Position numbers and translations under genes: made by a program. DNA of 64,000 bases, from the NCBI RefSeq assembly GCF_018343535.1, contig NZ_JAGYPF010000003.1:1-64000 (forward strand), in the 5' to 3' direction. The notes below the pieces were generated by a model that saw only the letters and a program-made list of their open reading frames with translations, had not been told where the DNA came from and made no database searches. Below are positions 34,876-44,679 of this stretch, piece by piece (the stretch's first letter is position 1; the number at the start of each line of letters is the position of its first letter). The stretch is from Neobacillus rhizophilus (GTDB taxonomy: Bacteria; Bacillota; Bacilli; Bacillales; Cytobacillaceae).

Positions 34876-35835
34876 TAGTAAAAGTTTTAAAATTGCTTTT
34901 TGTGCATGAAGACGGTTCTCTGCTTCATCAAAAACAACGGAATGAGAGCCATCGATAATTTCTGCCGTTACCTCTTCACCGCGGTGGGCAGGCAGACAAT
35001 GTAAGAAAAGATAGTCATCTTTTGCCAGTTTGCATAGTTCTGCATTCACTTGATAGCTTTGGAATGCCTCAAGGCGTTTTGCCGTTTCTTCTTCCTGACC
35101 CATGCTGGTCCAAACATCTGTTACGATTACATCTGCATCCTTAACTGCTTCCTGTGGGTTGTTTGTAATCGTAACGGTACTTCCTGTTTGTTGACCAAAC
35201 TTGATGGCTCTTTCGGTAATTTCCCCATTTGGCAAATATCCTGACGGGCTCGCGATGCTGATATCCATGCCTACTTTTGCAGCACCTTCCATTAATGAAT
35301 GAGCCATATTGTTATTTCCGTCGCCTACATAGGCAAGCTTTAAACCCGCTAATTTCCCTTTATTCTCTAAAATGGTTAATAAATCGGCCAGGACCTGGGT
35401 TGGGTGCTGCAGATCAGTTAAACCGTTAATAACCGGAACGGTAGCATGCTCTGCTAATTCTTCAACCGTCTCGTGTGCAAATGTACGAATCATAATGCCG
35501 TCAACATAGCGTGATAAGACCTTGGCTGTGTCAGAAATGCTCTCCCCGCGGCCAATCTGAATGTCTCTTGAACTTAAGAAAATCGCATGGCCGCCTAGCT
35601 GCAGCATTCCTACTTCAAAGGATACTCTTGTACGTGTGGATGATTTTTCAAAAATCATTCCCAGGACCTTCCCGCCCAAATGCGGATGCGGCTTTCCTTG
35701 CTTTTGCTGGGCCTTTAATTCCTGGGCCACTTCTAGCATATAAAGAATTTCTTCTGTTGTATAATCAGCCAGCTGAAGGAAATCCTTCCCCTTCAGCTGT
35801 AATTTATTTGAATTTAATTTAACGGCTTCTAACAT
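34870..35835 (-). CDS. argF: Ornithine carbamoyltransferase
   Basis: This 321-residue enzyme makes citrulline from ornithine and carbamoyl phosphate. It has the carbamoyl-phosphate motif SSTRTRVSFE and the HCLPAHRGEE ornithine-side motif. ATG 35835 follows AAGGAAGG; a GTG three codons upstream is possible. It overlaps carB by 17 nt and is the last gene of argCJBD-carAB-argF. Its stop codon lies inside copy D of the dispersed element. Confidence 0.96.
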   Translation of the reverse strand: MLEAVKLNSNKLQLKGKDFLQLADYTTEEILYMLEVAQELKAQQKQGKPHPHLGGKVLGMIFEKSSTRTRVSFEVGMLQLGGHAIFLSSRDIQIGRGESISDTAKVLSRYVDGIMIRTFAHETVEELAEHATVPVINGLTDLQHPTQVLADLLTILENKGKLAGLKLAYVGDGNNNMAHSLMEGAAKVGMDISIASPSGYLPNGEITERAIKFGQQTGSTVTITNNPQEAVKDADVIVTDVWTSMGQEEETAKRLEAFQSYQVNAELCKLAKDDYLFLHCLPAHRGEEVTAEIIDGSHSVVFDEAENRLHAQKAILKLLLG

Positions 35836-38800
35836 GAACCGCACCTTCCTTTTCCAATTGATAAAACTCGCTTACAGTATGAACTGTAAAATCTGCTGCT
35901 ACTGTTTTTTGCAAGTCGAGGATTGCTTTCACCGTATCAAGGTGGGTGTACACCGGCACCTTATAGCGGATCGCCTGCTCGCGGATATAAAAGCCAAATT
36001 TCTGTTTGTTCCGTCCTTGATTTGGCATATTGATTACAGCTTTCATGGGTTGCTTTTTGAACAGGTCATTCACATCCTGGTCGTTTTTCACAACAGTCTC
36101 TACAATGATGCCATTCGCTGCTAAAAAGGCTGCAGTGCCTTCTGTTGCGGCAAGCTTCCATTTTCCTGCAAGCTCTTTTAAAATTGGCAGGCTTCCCGCT
36201 TTCTCACGGTCAGAAATGGAGCATAACAGGTAATCTTCTTCGGCAGTTCCTCCTATGGAAGGAAGCGCCTTATTGAGGGCCTCCTGGAAAGTTCCGCCCA
36301 TACCAAGTACCTCACCAGTTGACTTCATTTCCGGACCAAGCACATGGTCAACACCCTTTAACTTGCTTGATGAAAAAATTGGTGCTTTTACGGAATAGTA
36401 TGCCGGTTCAGGAAGCAAACCTGTTGTTTGACTTACATCCTTAAGAGTCTCGCCTAATTGAACTCGTACTGCCCATTCAATCATTGGAACGCCAGTTACC
36501 TTGCTGATTATCGGCACCGTTCTTGACGAACGAGGATTCACTTCTAAACAATAGACGATATTTTCATAGACAACGAATTGGATATTCATCATGCCGATGA
36601 TTGAGGTAACCTTGGCAATTCTGGCACCGTACTCGATTAACGTCTCTTTCGTTTCTGCTGTTAACGAAATCGGCGGGAATACGGAGATACTATCACCGGA
36701 GTGAACCCCTGCTTTTTCAATATGTTCAAAGATTCCAGGAACGACAATATCGTTACCGTCACTGATAACATCAATTTCACACTCTAATCCTGGCATATAT
36801 TTATCTACTAATAATGGCCACATTTTTTCGTTAGAATTTTTTTCGAGCTGCTGAATGTAACTGATTAATTCTTCTTCTGAAAAAATGGTAAACATGGACT
36901 GTCCACCGATTACGTAAGATGGTCTTACGAGTACCGGGTAACCAAGGATTGTTGCCGCATCGAGCAATTCCTGAGCACTTTCAGCTGTTTTCCCTTCGAT
37001 ATGCGGAATATCTAGTTCCTCTAAGAGCTGATAAAATTCTTTTCGGTCTTCGAGTTGGTCGACATGTTTTACAGAAGTTCCTAAAATTTTGACGCCCTCT
37101 GCTTCTAACTCATGGGCAAGATTAATAGCCGTCTGCCCGCCGAACTGAATTAGGACGCCTTCAATCTGTTCTTTTTCAATCACATGCAGAACATCCTCGG
37201 CAGCAAGAGGTTCAAAGTAAAGGCTGTCGGCAACTGAGTAATCCGTGCTGACTGTTTCCGGGTTATTATTGATGACAACCGCCTGATAGCCTTTTTTCTT
37301 AATGGCCTTTGCGGCGTGTACAGAGCAATAATCGAATTCGATTCCCTGGCCGATTCGGATTGGCCCTGAACCGATGACAAGGATTTTCGGCAAGTCTTTA
37401 GCTTCAACCTCGTCAAAGCCCTGCCAAGTAGAGTAATAATATGGCGTTACCGCATCAAATTCTGCGGAGCAGGTATCAACCATCTTATAGCCTGGTTTCA
37501 GGTTTAGTGCTTTACGTTTGCTTCTAATTTCTTTTTCAGGAACACCATAAATTTGCGACAATAACTTATCACCAACATTGGTGCGCTTGGCTTTCTTCAG
37601 GAGTGTGTCAGGCACTTCGCTCCATTGGTAACTAGCCAATTCCTTTTCCATGGCCACCATAGAGCTAATTTTGTGTAAAAACCACGGGTCAATCTGAGTC
37701 AACTGTTGCACTTGTTCAAGCGTCAGCCCTCTTCTGAACGCTTCAGCAATAATGAATAACCGCTGATCATTGGCCGTTTCCAAAAGCTGTACCAGGGCAA
37801 TATCTTCTAAAGATTGATTTGCTTCTTTGCAAAGACCGTATACATTCATTTCCATCGAACGGATTGCCTTGTTTAAAGCTCCCTCGAAGGTCCGGTCAAT
37901 CGCCATGACTTCTCCCGTTGCTTTCATCTGCGTTCCTAGCGTCCGGTCAGCTTCAGGGAACTTGTCAAACGGGAAGCGCGGCAGTTTTACCACAATATAA
38001 TCAATCGCCGGTTCAAAAGATGCGAAGGTATTGCCTGTTATCGGATTCACAATCTCATCCAAGTGATAACCGATTGCGCACTTTGCCGCCATCCTTGCAA
38101 TCGGATAACCCGTAGCTTTGGAGGCAAGTGCCGAAGAACGGCTGACCCTTGGGTTTACTTCGATGATGTAATATTCGTTGGATTCCGGATGGAGTGCGAA
38201 CTGAATGTTGCAGCCCCCGATAATCTCTAATTCTCTGATAACTTTTATCGAAACGTCACGGAGCATTTGATACTGAACATCTGTTAATGTTTGCGATGGA
38301 GCAACGACAATTGAGTCGCCGGTATGAACACCGACCGGGTCCATGTTTTCCATGTTACAAACGATGATGCACGTATCATTGGCATCCCGCATGACCTCAT
38401 ATTCAATTTCCTTCCAGCCCTTGATGCTCTTTTCCACTAATACTTGATGAATCGGGCTGGCTGCCAAACCTTTTTTCAAAACGATCTCAAGGTCCTCTTC
38501 GTTATAGGCAAAACCTCCGCCATCTCCGCCTAGCGTATAGGCAGGGCGAATAATAACTGGATAGCCGATTTCGTTAACGAATGCAAGGCCTTCGTCGTAT
38601 GTGTGAATGATCGCCGATTCCGGAATCGGTTCGCCGATTTGCAGCATCAAATTCCGGAACTTCTCGCGATCCTCGCCGTTTTTAATGGAGGCAACCGAGG
38701 TTCCCAGCAGCTCCACATTATATTTTTCAAGAATTTTTTGCTCAAATAATTCAACAGTTAAGTTCAAGCCTGTTTGCCCGCCAAGGGTACCGATGACCCC

Positions 38801-39052
38801 GTCCGGTTTTTCTTTTTGAATGATTTTTTCAATCGTTTCCACATTTAGCGGTTCAATATATACCTTATCGGCAACTGCCTCATCTGTCATGATGGTCGCC
38901 GGGTTGTTATTGATGAGGACAACCTCAAGTCCCTCTTCCTTCAGGGCGATACACGCCTGCGTTCCTGCATAATCAAATTCTGCAGCCTGCCCGATGACAA
39001 TCGGGCCTGATCCGATGACTAGTACTTTTTTCAGGTTCTTATTTAATGGCAT
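35819..39052 (-). CDS. carB: Carbamoyl phosphate synthase large subunit (arginine-linked)
   Basis: This protein of about 1077 residues makes carbamoyl phosphate from bicarbonate, ammonia and ATP. It has two homologous ATP-grasp halves (KVLVIGSGPIVIGQAAEFDY near residue 10 and ILVIGSGPIRIGQGIEFDY near 550), paired ENMDPVGVHTGDS and FEHIEKAGVHSGDS motifs, and a C-terminal MGS-like domain. ATG 39052 is preceded by GGGAGAG and overlaps carA by 14 nt. Its place in the arginine operon marks it as the arginine-specific enzyme; a pyrimidine copy is expected elsewhere. Confidence 0.96.
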   Translation of the reverse strand: MPLNKNLKKVLVIGSGPIVIGQAAEFDYAGTQACIALKEEGLEVVLINNNPATIMTDEAVADKVYIEPLNVETIEKIIQKEKPDGVIGTLGGQTGLNLTVELFEQKILEKYNVELLGTSVASIKNGEDREKFRNLMLQIGEPIPESAIIHTYDEGLAFVNEIGYPVIIRPAYTLGGDGGGFAYNEEDLEIVLKKGLAASPIHQVLVEKSIKGWKEIEYEVMRDANDTCIIVCNMENMDPVGVHTGDSIVVAPSQTLTDVQYQMLRDVSIKVIRELEIIGGCNIQFALHPESNEYYIIEVNPRVSRSSALASKATGYPIARMAAKCAIGYHLDEIVNPITGNTFASFEPAIDYIVVKLPRFPFDKFPEADRTLGTQMKATGEVMAIDRTFEGALNKAIRSMEMNVYGLCKEANQSLEDIALVQLLETANDQRLFIIAEAFRRGLTLEQVQQLTQIDPWFLHKISSMVAMEKELASYQWSEVPDTLLKKAKRTNVGDKLLSQIYGVPEKEIRSKRKALNLKPGYKMVDTCSAEFDAVTPYYYSTWQGFDEVEAKDLPKILVIGSGPIRIGQGIEFDYCSVHAAKAIKKKGYQAVVINNNPETVSTDYSVADSLYFEPLAAEDVLHVIEKEQIEGVLIQFGGQTAINLAHELEAEGVKILGTSVKHVDQLEDRKEFYQLLEELDIPHIEGKTAESAQELLDAATILGYPVLVRPSYVIGGQSMFTIFSEEELISYIQQLEKNSNEKMWPLLVDKYMPGLECEIDVISDGNDIVVPGIFEHIEKAGVHSGDSISVFPPISLTAETKETLIEYGARIAKVTSIIGMMNIQFVVYENIVYCLEVNPRSSRTVPIISKVTGVPMIEWAVRVQLGETLKDVSQTTGLLPEPAYYSVKAPIFSSSKLKGVDHVLGPEMKSTGEVLGMGGTFQEALNKALPSIGGTAEEDYLLCSISDREKAGSLPILKELAGKWKLAATEGTAAFLAANGIIVETVVKNDQDVNDLFKKQPMKAVINMPNQGRNKQKFGFYIREQAIRYKVPVYTHLDTVKAILDLQKTVAADFTVHTVSEFYQLEKEGAVHVRSR

Positions 39053-40115
39053 AACGTGTCTCTCCCACTGAAGCAATCTTGCTTACGAATTCTGTTAAAA
39101 TATAAGTGGTGTCGCTTGGTCCCGGGTGCGCTTCCGGATGAAATTGCACGGTTTGAATTTGATAGTTTTTATGTGTTAATCCTTCAATGGACTTGTCATT
39201 CACATTTCGGTAGGTGACGTTGAATACCTTTTCGTCGATGCTGTTATCAACGACTACGTAGCCATGGTTCTGGGCGGTGATTTTTACTTTGCCGGTCATT
39301 AATTCTTTAACCGGATGGTTGCCGCCGCGATGACCGTAGGCAAGCTTTTCTGTTTTAGCACCGTAAGCAAGGGCAATAAGCTGGTGTCCCAAGCAAATAC
39401 CAAGTGTCGGATAGTTCTGGCTGATTTTCTTGATTTCCGGGAACCATTTTTGCAGTGACATCGGGTCCCCAGGTCCGTTGCTGATGAGCACACCATCCGG
39501 TTCTAAAGATTTTATTTTTTCAAACGGCGTGTTGTAAGGAACAACCGTTACCGCGCAATTTTCTGCTAACAGAGCGGTAAGGATCGATTTTTTATAACCG
39601 AAATCCATTAAGACCACATGCGGGCCGTTATTTTTGAAAAATTGCACCTTTTTCGTGGATACTTGGTCTACCCATAATGGCGTTTTTTCTTCTAACGGGA
39701 AGCTTTCTTCAATCTTTTTGCTGATATAACCCTTAACGGTTCCGCGGCTGCGGATTGTTTTAACTAGTAGTCTTGTATCGACGTTTACGATTCCGGGAAC
39801 ACCGGCCTGTTTTAGTTTTTCAGAAAACTTTTGAAAGGATTGATAATGGCTCGGTGTTTCACATAAGTCGCCGATGACAACCCCAGCAAGTGCCGGTGAA
39901 ATGCTTTCATCATCCAAGGCGTTGATTCCATAGTTTCCGATAATCGGATAGCAAAATGTAATGATTTGTCCAGCGTAGGACGGGTCAGTGATAATTTCCT
40001 GATAGCCGGTCATGCTTGTATTAAAAACTACTTCCCCGAGAGATTCGTTATTTGCGCCGATTAGCACACCTTCAAATACTTCTCCCGTTTCCAAAGTAAG
40101 ATATCCATGTTCCAA
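39039..40115 (-). CDS. carA: Carbamoyl phosphate synthase small subunit (arginine-linked)
   Basis: This 358-residue glutaminase subunit feeds ammonia to CarB. It has the N-terminal TGMVFNTSMTGYQEI-like region (FNTSMTGYQEIITDPSY) and a class I amidotransferase domain with GPGDP, catalytic Cys in LGICLGHQLIAL and His/Glu in VQFHPEAHPGP. GTGAGGTAGG precedes ATG 40115. It lies 6 bp after argD and overlaps carB. Confidence 0.96.
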   Translation of the reverse strand: MEHGYLTLETGEVFEGVLIGANNESLGEVVFNTSMTGYQEIITDPSYAGQIITFCYPIIGNYGINALDDESISPALAGVVIGDLCETPSHYQSFQKFSEKLKQAGVPGIVNVDTRLLVKTIRSRGTVKGYISKKIEESFPLEEKTPLWVDQVSTKKVQFFKNNGPHVVLMDFGYKKSILTALLAENCAVTVVPYNTPFEKIKSLEPDGVLISNGPGDPMSLQKWFPEIKKISQNYPTLGICLGHQLIALAYGAKTEKLAYGHRGGNHPVKELMTGKVKITAQNHGYVVVDNSIDEKVFNVTYRNVNDKSIEGLTHKNYQIQTVQFHPEAHPGPSDTTYILTEFVSKIASVGETRYAIK

Positions 40116-40121
40116 CCTACC

Positions 40122-41321
40122 TCACTCGCCTTTCTCTAAACTTTGGAACGCCTTTTCCAGTTTTATTATAAATTCGTCAATTTCGTCTTTTGTAACAGTT
40201 AACGGTGGTAAAATTCTGATGACATTAGGACCTGCTGTTAAAATTAACAGGTTTTGTTCGATGGCTTTCTTGACAATGGCTGATGCATCATTGTCGACGA
40301 CTAAGCCTTTTAAAAGTCCTGTGCCACGGAGTTCTTTGATAAAAGTGTATTTTGCAGACAGGTTCTCAAGCTGTTGGTCGAGATACTCTGCCATTTCGTT
40401 CGCGTTGGTAAGTATGTTGTTTTCAAGTATATGTGTAACGGTTGCCAACCCTGCTGCTGTTGCCAGCGGGTTGCCGCCGAATGTGCTGCCGTGGCTGCCT
40501 GGTTCAAAGCCTTTTGCCGCTTCTTCCTTGGCAATAATGGCGCCAATTGGAAATCCAGAGCCAAGACCTTTAGCAACGCTGATGACATCCGGTTCGATGT
40601 TGTATTGTTGGTATGCAAAAAGGGTTCCTGTACGGCCGATGCCGGTTTGGATTTCGTCAACCATTAAGAGAATTCCGTTCTCCTTACAAATCTGGTCAAG
40701 CTTTTGCACCCATTCTGGGAATGCTGGAATGACGCCGCCCTCACCTTGGACAAGTTCGAGAAGAACTGCCGCCGGTTTTAGCTCCACCAAGACATTGAGT
40801 GCCTCCATGTCGTTGTATGGCAGATAGCTGAAACCAGGCATCAATGGTGCAAAGCCGTTTTGAATTTTCTCCTGGCCGGTTGCCGTTAGGGTTGCTAATG
40901 TTCGGCCGTGGAAGGATTGCTTGAAGGTCACGACTGTGGATAAGCCGCTGCCTTTTACTTTGTTTGCATATCTTCTTGCAAGTTTAATCGCTGCTTCGTT
41001 TGCTTCCGCCCCGCTGTTGCAGAAAAAGACTTGATCGCCGCAGCTGTTGGCTGCAAGGAGGCCTGCTAATTTTTCTTGGTTTGGGATATTATATAGATTT
41101 GAACAGTGCCAAAGGTTTTGCAGCTGTTCTTCAAGTTTTTCTTTTATAGCATCCGGTACATGGCCCAGGTTGCAGGTTGCGATACCGGAGGTGAAATCTA
41201 AATATTTTGTGCCTTTGTCGTCCCAGACGTAGCTTCCTTTGCCTTTTTCGAGAGTGACAGGGAAGCGTCCGTAGGTTGGCATTACCGGTGAAATGTGAGA
41301 GACGGTATTATTGGCTGTCAT
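40122..41321 (-). CDS. argD: Acetylornithine aminotransferase
   Basis: This 399-residue class III PLP aminotransferase makes N-acetylornithine. It shows FCNSGAEANEAAIKLARRY, SFHGRTLATLTATGQEK, the cofactor motif LMVDEIQTGIGRTGTLFA, and Schiff-base Lys in VISVAKGLGSGFPIGA. GAGGAG precedes ATG 41321, which overlaps the argB stop by one base (TAATG). Confidence 0.96.
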   Translation of the reverse strand: MTANNTVSHISPVMPTYGRFPVTLEKGKGSYVWDDKGTKYLDFTSGIATCNLGHVPDAIKEKLEEQLQNLWHCSNLYNIPNQEKLAGLLAANSCGDQVFFCNSGAEANEAAIKLARRYANKVKGSGLSTVVTFKQSFHGRTLATLTATGQEKIQNGFAPLMPGFSYLPYNDMEALNVLVELKPAAVLLELVQGEGGVIPAFPEWVQKLDQICKENGILLMVDEIQTGIGRTGTLFAYQQYNIEPDVISVAKGLGSGFPIGAIIAKEEAAKGFEPGSHGSTFGGNPLATAAGLATVTHILENNILTNANEMAEYLDQQLENLSAKYTFIKELRGTGLLKGLVVDNDASAIVKKAIEQNLLILTAGPNVIRILPPLTVTKDEIDEFIIKLEKAFQSLEKGE

Positions 41322-42118
41322 TACGCTATCTCCTCTTCTAAAACAATTTTTGTTCCTATATTTTTTCCGTTCACGTAATCTAGTAAGCTGCTTTTTTCAA
41401 AACCGTTGATGATGGCCACTTCACTAATGTTATGGACAAGGCCATCGATGGCCGCTTTTACTTTTGGAATCATGCCGCCGTAAATAGTTTTGTTTTCGAT
41501 CAATTCTTCAATAATCGCTTTAGAAACTTTATCAAGCTTCTTCTTGGCTCCTTCTTCTTCGACCAGGATTCCTGGGATGTCGCTGATAAAGCAGAGGTTA
41601 GCCTGGAGCGCCTTGGCGATGGCAGACGCCGCGATATCACCATTGATGTTGTAGCGCTGGCCGTTTGCATCAATTCCGATTGGGGAAATGACTGGGATGT
41701 AGCCTTGGCTGACGATTCCCTCAATAACATTTTTATTTACATCAACAACTTCCCCCACGAATCCAAGGGTTTGGGCGTCTGCTGTCGGTTCAGCTTTTAA
41801 CAAGCTTCCATCTACGCCGCTGACCCCAAAGGCAGTGCCGCCGACTTCTGCGATGTTTCTAACAACCTGCTTATTGACCATGCCGCTTAATACCATTTCA
41901 ACGATATCGAGGACATCATGGTTGGTCACTCGAAGTCCGTTCACAAATTTAGTTTCTATATTTAAACTTTTTAATAATTGATTGATTAATGGGCCGCCGC
42001 CATGGACAATAACTGGAGTCCATTCGCCTGATTCTTGCATCTTTACTATGTCTTCATAAAATGACCTTGGCAGATTTTCTAACACACTTCCGCCACACTT
42101 AATGACTAGGTATTTCAT
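41321..42118 (-). CDS. argB: Acetylglutamate kinase
   Basis: This 265-residue amino acid kinase phosphorylates N-acetylglutamate. It has VIKCGGSVLENL, the glycine loop VIVHGGGPLINQLL, GLRVTNHDVLDIVEM and the nucleotide-binding GGMIPKVKAAIDGL. It lacks the N-terminal helix of arginine-sensitive hexameric kinases, so feedback control may rest elsewhere in the pathway (inference). AAGGAGG precedes ATG 42118. Confidence 0.96.
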   Translation of the reverse strand: MKYLVIKCGGSVLENLPRSFYEDIVKMQESGEWTPVIVHGGGPLINQLLKSLNIETKFVNGLRVTNHDVLDIVEMVLSGMVNKQVVRNIAEVGGTAFGVSGVDGSLLKAEPTADAQTLGFVGEVVDVNKNVIEGIVSQGYIPVISPIGIDANGQRYNINGDIAASAIAKALQANLCFISDIPGILVEEEGAKKKLDKVSKAIIEELIENKTIYGGMIPKVKAAIDGLVHNISEVAIINGFEKSSLLDYVNGKNIGTKIVLEEEIA

Positions 42119-42134
42119 TTTTCAAAAAGCCTCC

Positions 42135-43364
42135 TTAAGTGCGATAGGATGCGTTGATTTTTACGTAATCGTAGGTAAGGTCGCATCCCCAGGCGGTTGC
42201 ACTGCTATTTCCTTGATTTAACTCTACAAAAATTTGTACAGTTTCTTGTTCTAGGTAACTCTTTGCTTCTACTTCGTCAAACGGACAAGGCAGCCCATTT
42301 TCAAATACAGGGATGGAGCCTAATGACACCTTTACTAAGTTTGGTTCAACAGGGACACCGCTGTACCCAATCGCTGTCACGATTCTGCCCCAGTTGGCAT
42401 CTGTTCCGTAGATGGCCGTTTTTACGAGGTTGGAAGAAATAATCGATTTTCCAACCGCTCTCGCATCTTCAGCCGTTAAAGCACCATTTACCTGAACCTC
42501 GACAAGTTTTGTTGCCCCTTCACCGTCACGGGCAATTTTTTTAGCAAGGGTTTCACTGACAACTTTTAATCCGTTAACGAATACATCCCAATCAGGATGC
42601 TCTTTGGTAAGCTGGTCATTTTCAGCTAATCCATTTGCCATGACTAAAACCATGTCATTCGTACTTGTATCGCCATCAACTGTAATCATATTGAAAGTTT
42701 GGTTGGTAACTTCTCTAAGTGCTGATAAAAGGTCTTCATGTGCAATGTTTGCATCGGTTGTGACAAAGCCAAGCATGGTTGCCATATTTGGATGGATCAT
42801 ACCGGAGCCTTTCGCCGCTCCACCGATACTGACTGTTTTGCCGTCAATTGTGAACTGAACGGCTATGTGCTTTGCGCAAGTGTCAGTAGTTAGGATGGCT
42901 TGTAGGAAGTTCTCCTCTGCTTCAAACTCCGGTTGAAGGATTTGGCTAATTCCTGTCGTTATCTTATCCATTGGCATTAATTCGCCAATCACTCCTGTTG
43001 AAGTGACGGAGACTAGGTGCTCTTGAATATTTAATTGACTTGCAAACTCTTTTTGCATCTGGTAAGCGTCTTGAATACCCTGCTCCCCTGTACAGGCGTT
43101 GGCGTTACCGGAATTGACAATGATTGCCTGGGTCTTATTTTCTTTTGCGATGCTTTCTTGTGTTACTAATAGTGGAGCTGCTTGGAATAAATTAGTTGTG
43201 TAAACACCAGCCACATCAGCGGGAACTTCTGACACAATATATGCCAAATCAAGTCTTTTTCTTTTCACTCCGCAGTGCATTCCGCCTGCTTTGTATCCCT
43301 GTGGTAATGTTATTCCTGCATTTTCTAAAACAACGATTTCGTTGGTTGATGTTGCTTGTGTCAA
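42135..43364 (-). CDS. argJ: Bifunctional ornithine acetyltransferase / N-acetylglutamate synthase
   Basis: This 409-residue enzyme recycles the acetyl group from acetylornithine to glutamate. It has the self-cleavage site in GMIHPNMATMLGF (between Ala and Thr, making alpha and beta chains) and AIIVNSGNANACTGEQG. I chose TTG 43364, 8 nt after AAAGGGGGAAA, since the ATG at 43403 has no ribosome binding site. The presence of ArgJ indicates the cyclic acetyl pathway. It lies between argC and argB. Confidence 0.94.
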   Translation of the reverse strand: MTQATSTNEIVVLENAGITLPQGYKAGGMHCGVKRKRLDLAYIVSEVPADVAGVYTTNLFQAAPLLVTQESIAKENKTQAIIVNSGNANACTGEQGIQDAYQMQKEFASQLNIQEHLVSVTSTGVIGELMPMDKITTGISQILQPEFEAEENFLQAILTTDTCAKHIAVQFTIDGKTVSIGGAAKGSGMIHPNMATMLGFVTTDANIAHEDLLSALREVTNQTFNMITVDGDTSTNDMVLVMANGLAENDQLTKEHPDWDVFVNGLKVVSETLAKKIARDGEGATKLVEVQVNGALTAEDARAVGKSIISSNLVKTAIYGTDANWGRIVTAIGYSGVPVEPNLVKVSLGSIPVFENGLPCPFDEVEAKSYLEQETVQIFVELNQGNSSATAWGCDLTYDYVKINASYRT

Positions 43365-43427
43365 TGTAATTTCCCCCTTTATGGTTCCCTTGTTCATATT
43401 CAATCAAACTATTTAACTATCAATTTA

Positions 43428-44465
43428 TTATGGATACATCGGGATATCTTGGAGACCTGCTTGCTCATCCCAGCCGTTCATTATATTTGCATTTTGGATT
43501 GCCTGCCCTGCCGCACCTTTTACCAAGTTATCGATTACAGAGATGACTGTAAGTCGATTGGTCCGAGGGTCAACATGTAAGCCGATATCACAATAGTTGC
43601 TTCCCCATACTTCCTTTGTAGAAGGCACCTTCCCTATTGGCCTTACTCTTACAAATGGTTTATTTTTATAAAATTCATCATATATTTGATGAACATCTTC
43701 TGTAGTAACCTTTTCTTTTAGTTTTATATAAATAGAACACATAATTCCTCTAGTCATCGGTACTAAATGTGTTGTAAAAGATACCGTTATCGGGTTACCG
43801 GCCTCGTCTGTGAGGACCTGCTCAATTTCCGGTATATGTTGATGTGCTCCAAGTTTGTAAGCCTTTAGGTTTTCATTGATTTCTGCGTAATGGTTGGTGA
43901 GAGAAAGCCCCCGTCCTGCTCCACTTACACCTGACTTTGCGTCAATTATTATAGAATCATAGTCTCCTAGGTTTGTTTTAAGGATTGGTATTAGCCCCAG
44001 TGTTGTTGCTGTTGGATAGCAGCCTGGATTGGCAATTAAATTTGCGGTTTTAATTTTTTCCGGATAAATCTCGCTTAGCCCATAGACCGCTTTCTTTAAA
44101 TACCCCTCATCCGCGGGGGAATGTTTATACCAGGTTTCGTATTCTTCAACCGACCTTAACCTGAAATCTCCAGATAAATCTATACATTTAATCCCTTTAT
44201 CGATTAATTCTGGGACCATCCTGCTACTTACCCCAGATGGTGTTGCCAGAAATACTACATCATTTTTATCGGCTAATTGATTTGGTTCAAATTTTTCTAG
44301 TGGTTGCTCAATTATTTCCGAGATATGCGGGTAAGTATCACTAAATTTATTTCCTGCCTGGGAGTTTGAAACGACAGTACCAACCTCCAAATAAGGATGC
44401 TTATTGATAAGCCTAATTAGTTCAATTGATCCGTAACCCGTACCGCCTATAATAGCAGCCTTCAT
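43428..44465 (-). CDS. argC: N-acetyl-gamma-glutamyl-phosphate reductase
   Basis: This 345-residue enzyme reduces acetylglutamyl phosphate to the semialdehyde. It has the NADP motif IIGGTGYGSIELIRLI, the active-site Cys in LIANPGCYPTAT, and HQHIPEIEQVL. GGGAGTG precedes ATG 44465. It is the first gene of argCJBD-carAB-argF and follows a promoter overlapped by two ARG-box-like sites. Confidence 0.96.
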   Translation of the reverse strand: MKAAIIGGTGYGSIELIRLINKHPYLEVGTVVSNSQAGNKFSDTYPHISEIIEQPLEKFEPNQLADKNDVVFLATPSGVSSRMVPELIDKGIKCIDLSGDFRLRSVEEYETWYKHSPADEGYLKKAVYGLSEIYPEKIKTANLIANPGCYPTATTLGLIPILKTNLGDYDSIIIDAKSGVSGAGRGLSLTNHYAEINENLKAYKLGAHQHIPEIEQVLTDEAGNPITVSFTTHLVPMTRGIMCSIYIKLKEKVTTEDVHQIYDEFYKNKPFVRVRPIGKVPSTKEVWGSNYCDIGLHVDPRTNRLTVISVIDNLVKGAAGQAIQNANIMNGWDEQAGLQDIPMYP

Positions 44466-44492
44466 TATGTCTTCACTCCCGATTTCGTTTAT

Positions 44493-44510
44493 AATGAATT
44501 ATTATACATT
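44493..44510 (-). promoter_or_regulatory. ARG box 1 at the argC promoter
   Basis: On the minus strand AATGTATAATAATTCATT matches WNTGAATWWWWATTCANW with one change in the left arm (TGTAT for TGAAT). It covers the -10 element. Confidence 0.72.
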
Positions 44511-44529
44511 CACATATATAATTATTCAA
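44501..44529 (-). promoter_or_regulatory. argC promoter
   Basis: On the minus strand -35 TTGAAT (44524-44529) and -10 TATAAT (44501-44506) have a 17-bp spacer. Both elements are inside ARG-box-like sequences, so AhrC/ArgR binding would block RNA polymerase. Confidence 0.82.
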
Positions 44530-44530
44530 T
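44513..44530 (-). promoter_or_regulatory. ARG box 2 at the argC promoter
   Basis: On the minus strand ATTGAATAATTATATATG has a full left arm (TGAAT) and a weaker right arm (ATATA for ATTCA). It covers the -35 element. Confidence 0.55.
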
Positions 44531-44581
44531 GAAAAAATCACATATTTTTCAGATTTAATTCTATTTTCAGGTATAAATTTG

Positions 44582-44595
44582 TGTAAACGCTTTCA
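44582..44595 (-). promoter_or_regulatory. cre-like CcpA site upstream of argC
   Basis: TGTAAACGCTTTCA matches the cre consensus TGWAANCGNTNWCA at every position. It lies about 55-65 bp upstream of the argC -35. The site is palindromic and also lies about 85 bp after the aroD stop on the same strand, but its placement suits argC. Confidence 0.62.
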
Positions 44596-44637
44596 ATAAT
44601 TTTTAAATAAATATACAACTATTTATGCAATAAATCA

Positions 44638-44660
44638 TAAAAAAAAGCCCATAAAGGGCC
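44638..44660 (-). terminator. Terminator of aroK-aroD
   Basis: On the minus strand GCCC and GGGC flank a 5-nt loop (TTTAT) and are followed by eight T. It lies about 20 bp after the aroD stop. Confidence 0.75.
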
Positions 44661-44679
44661 AGATTACTATGTATTCTTA

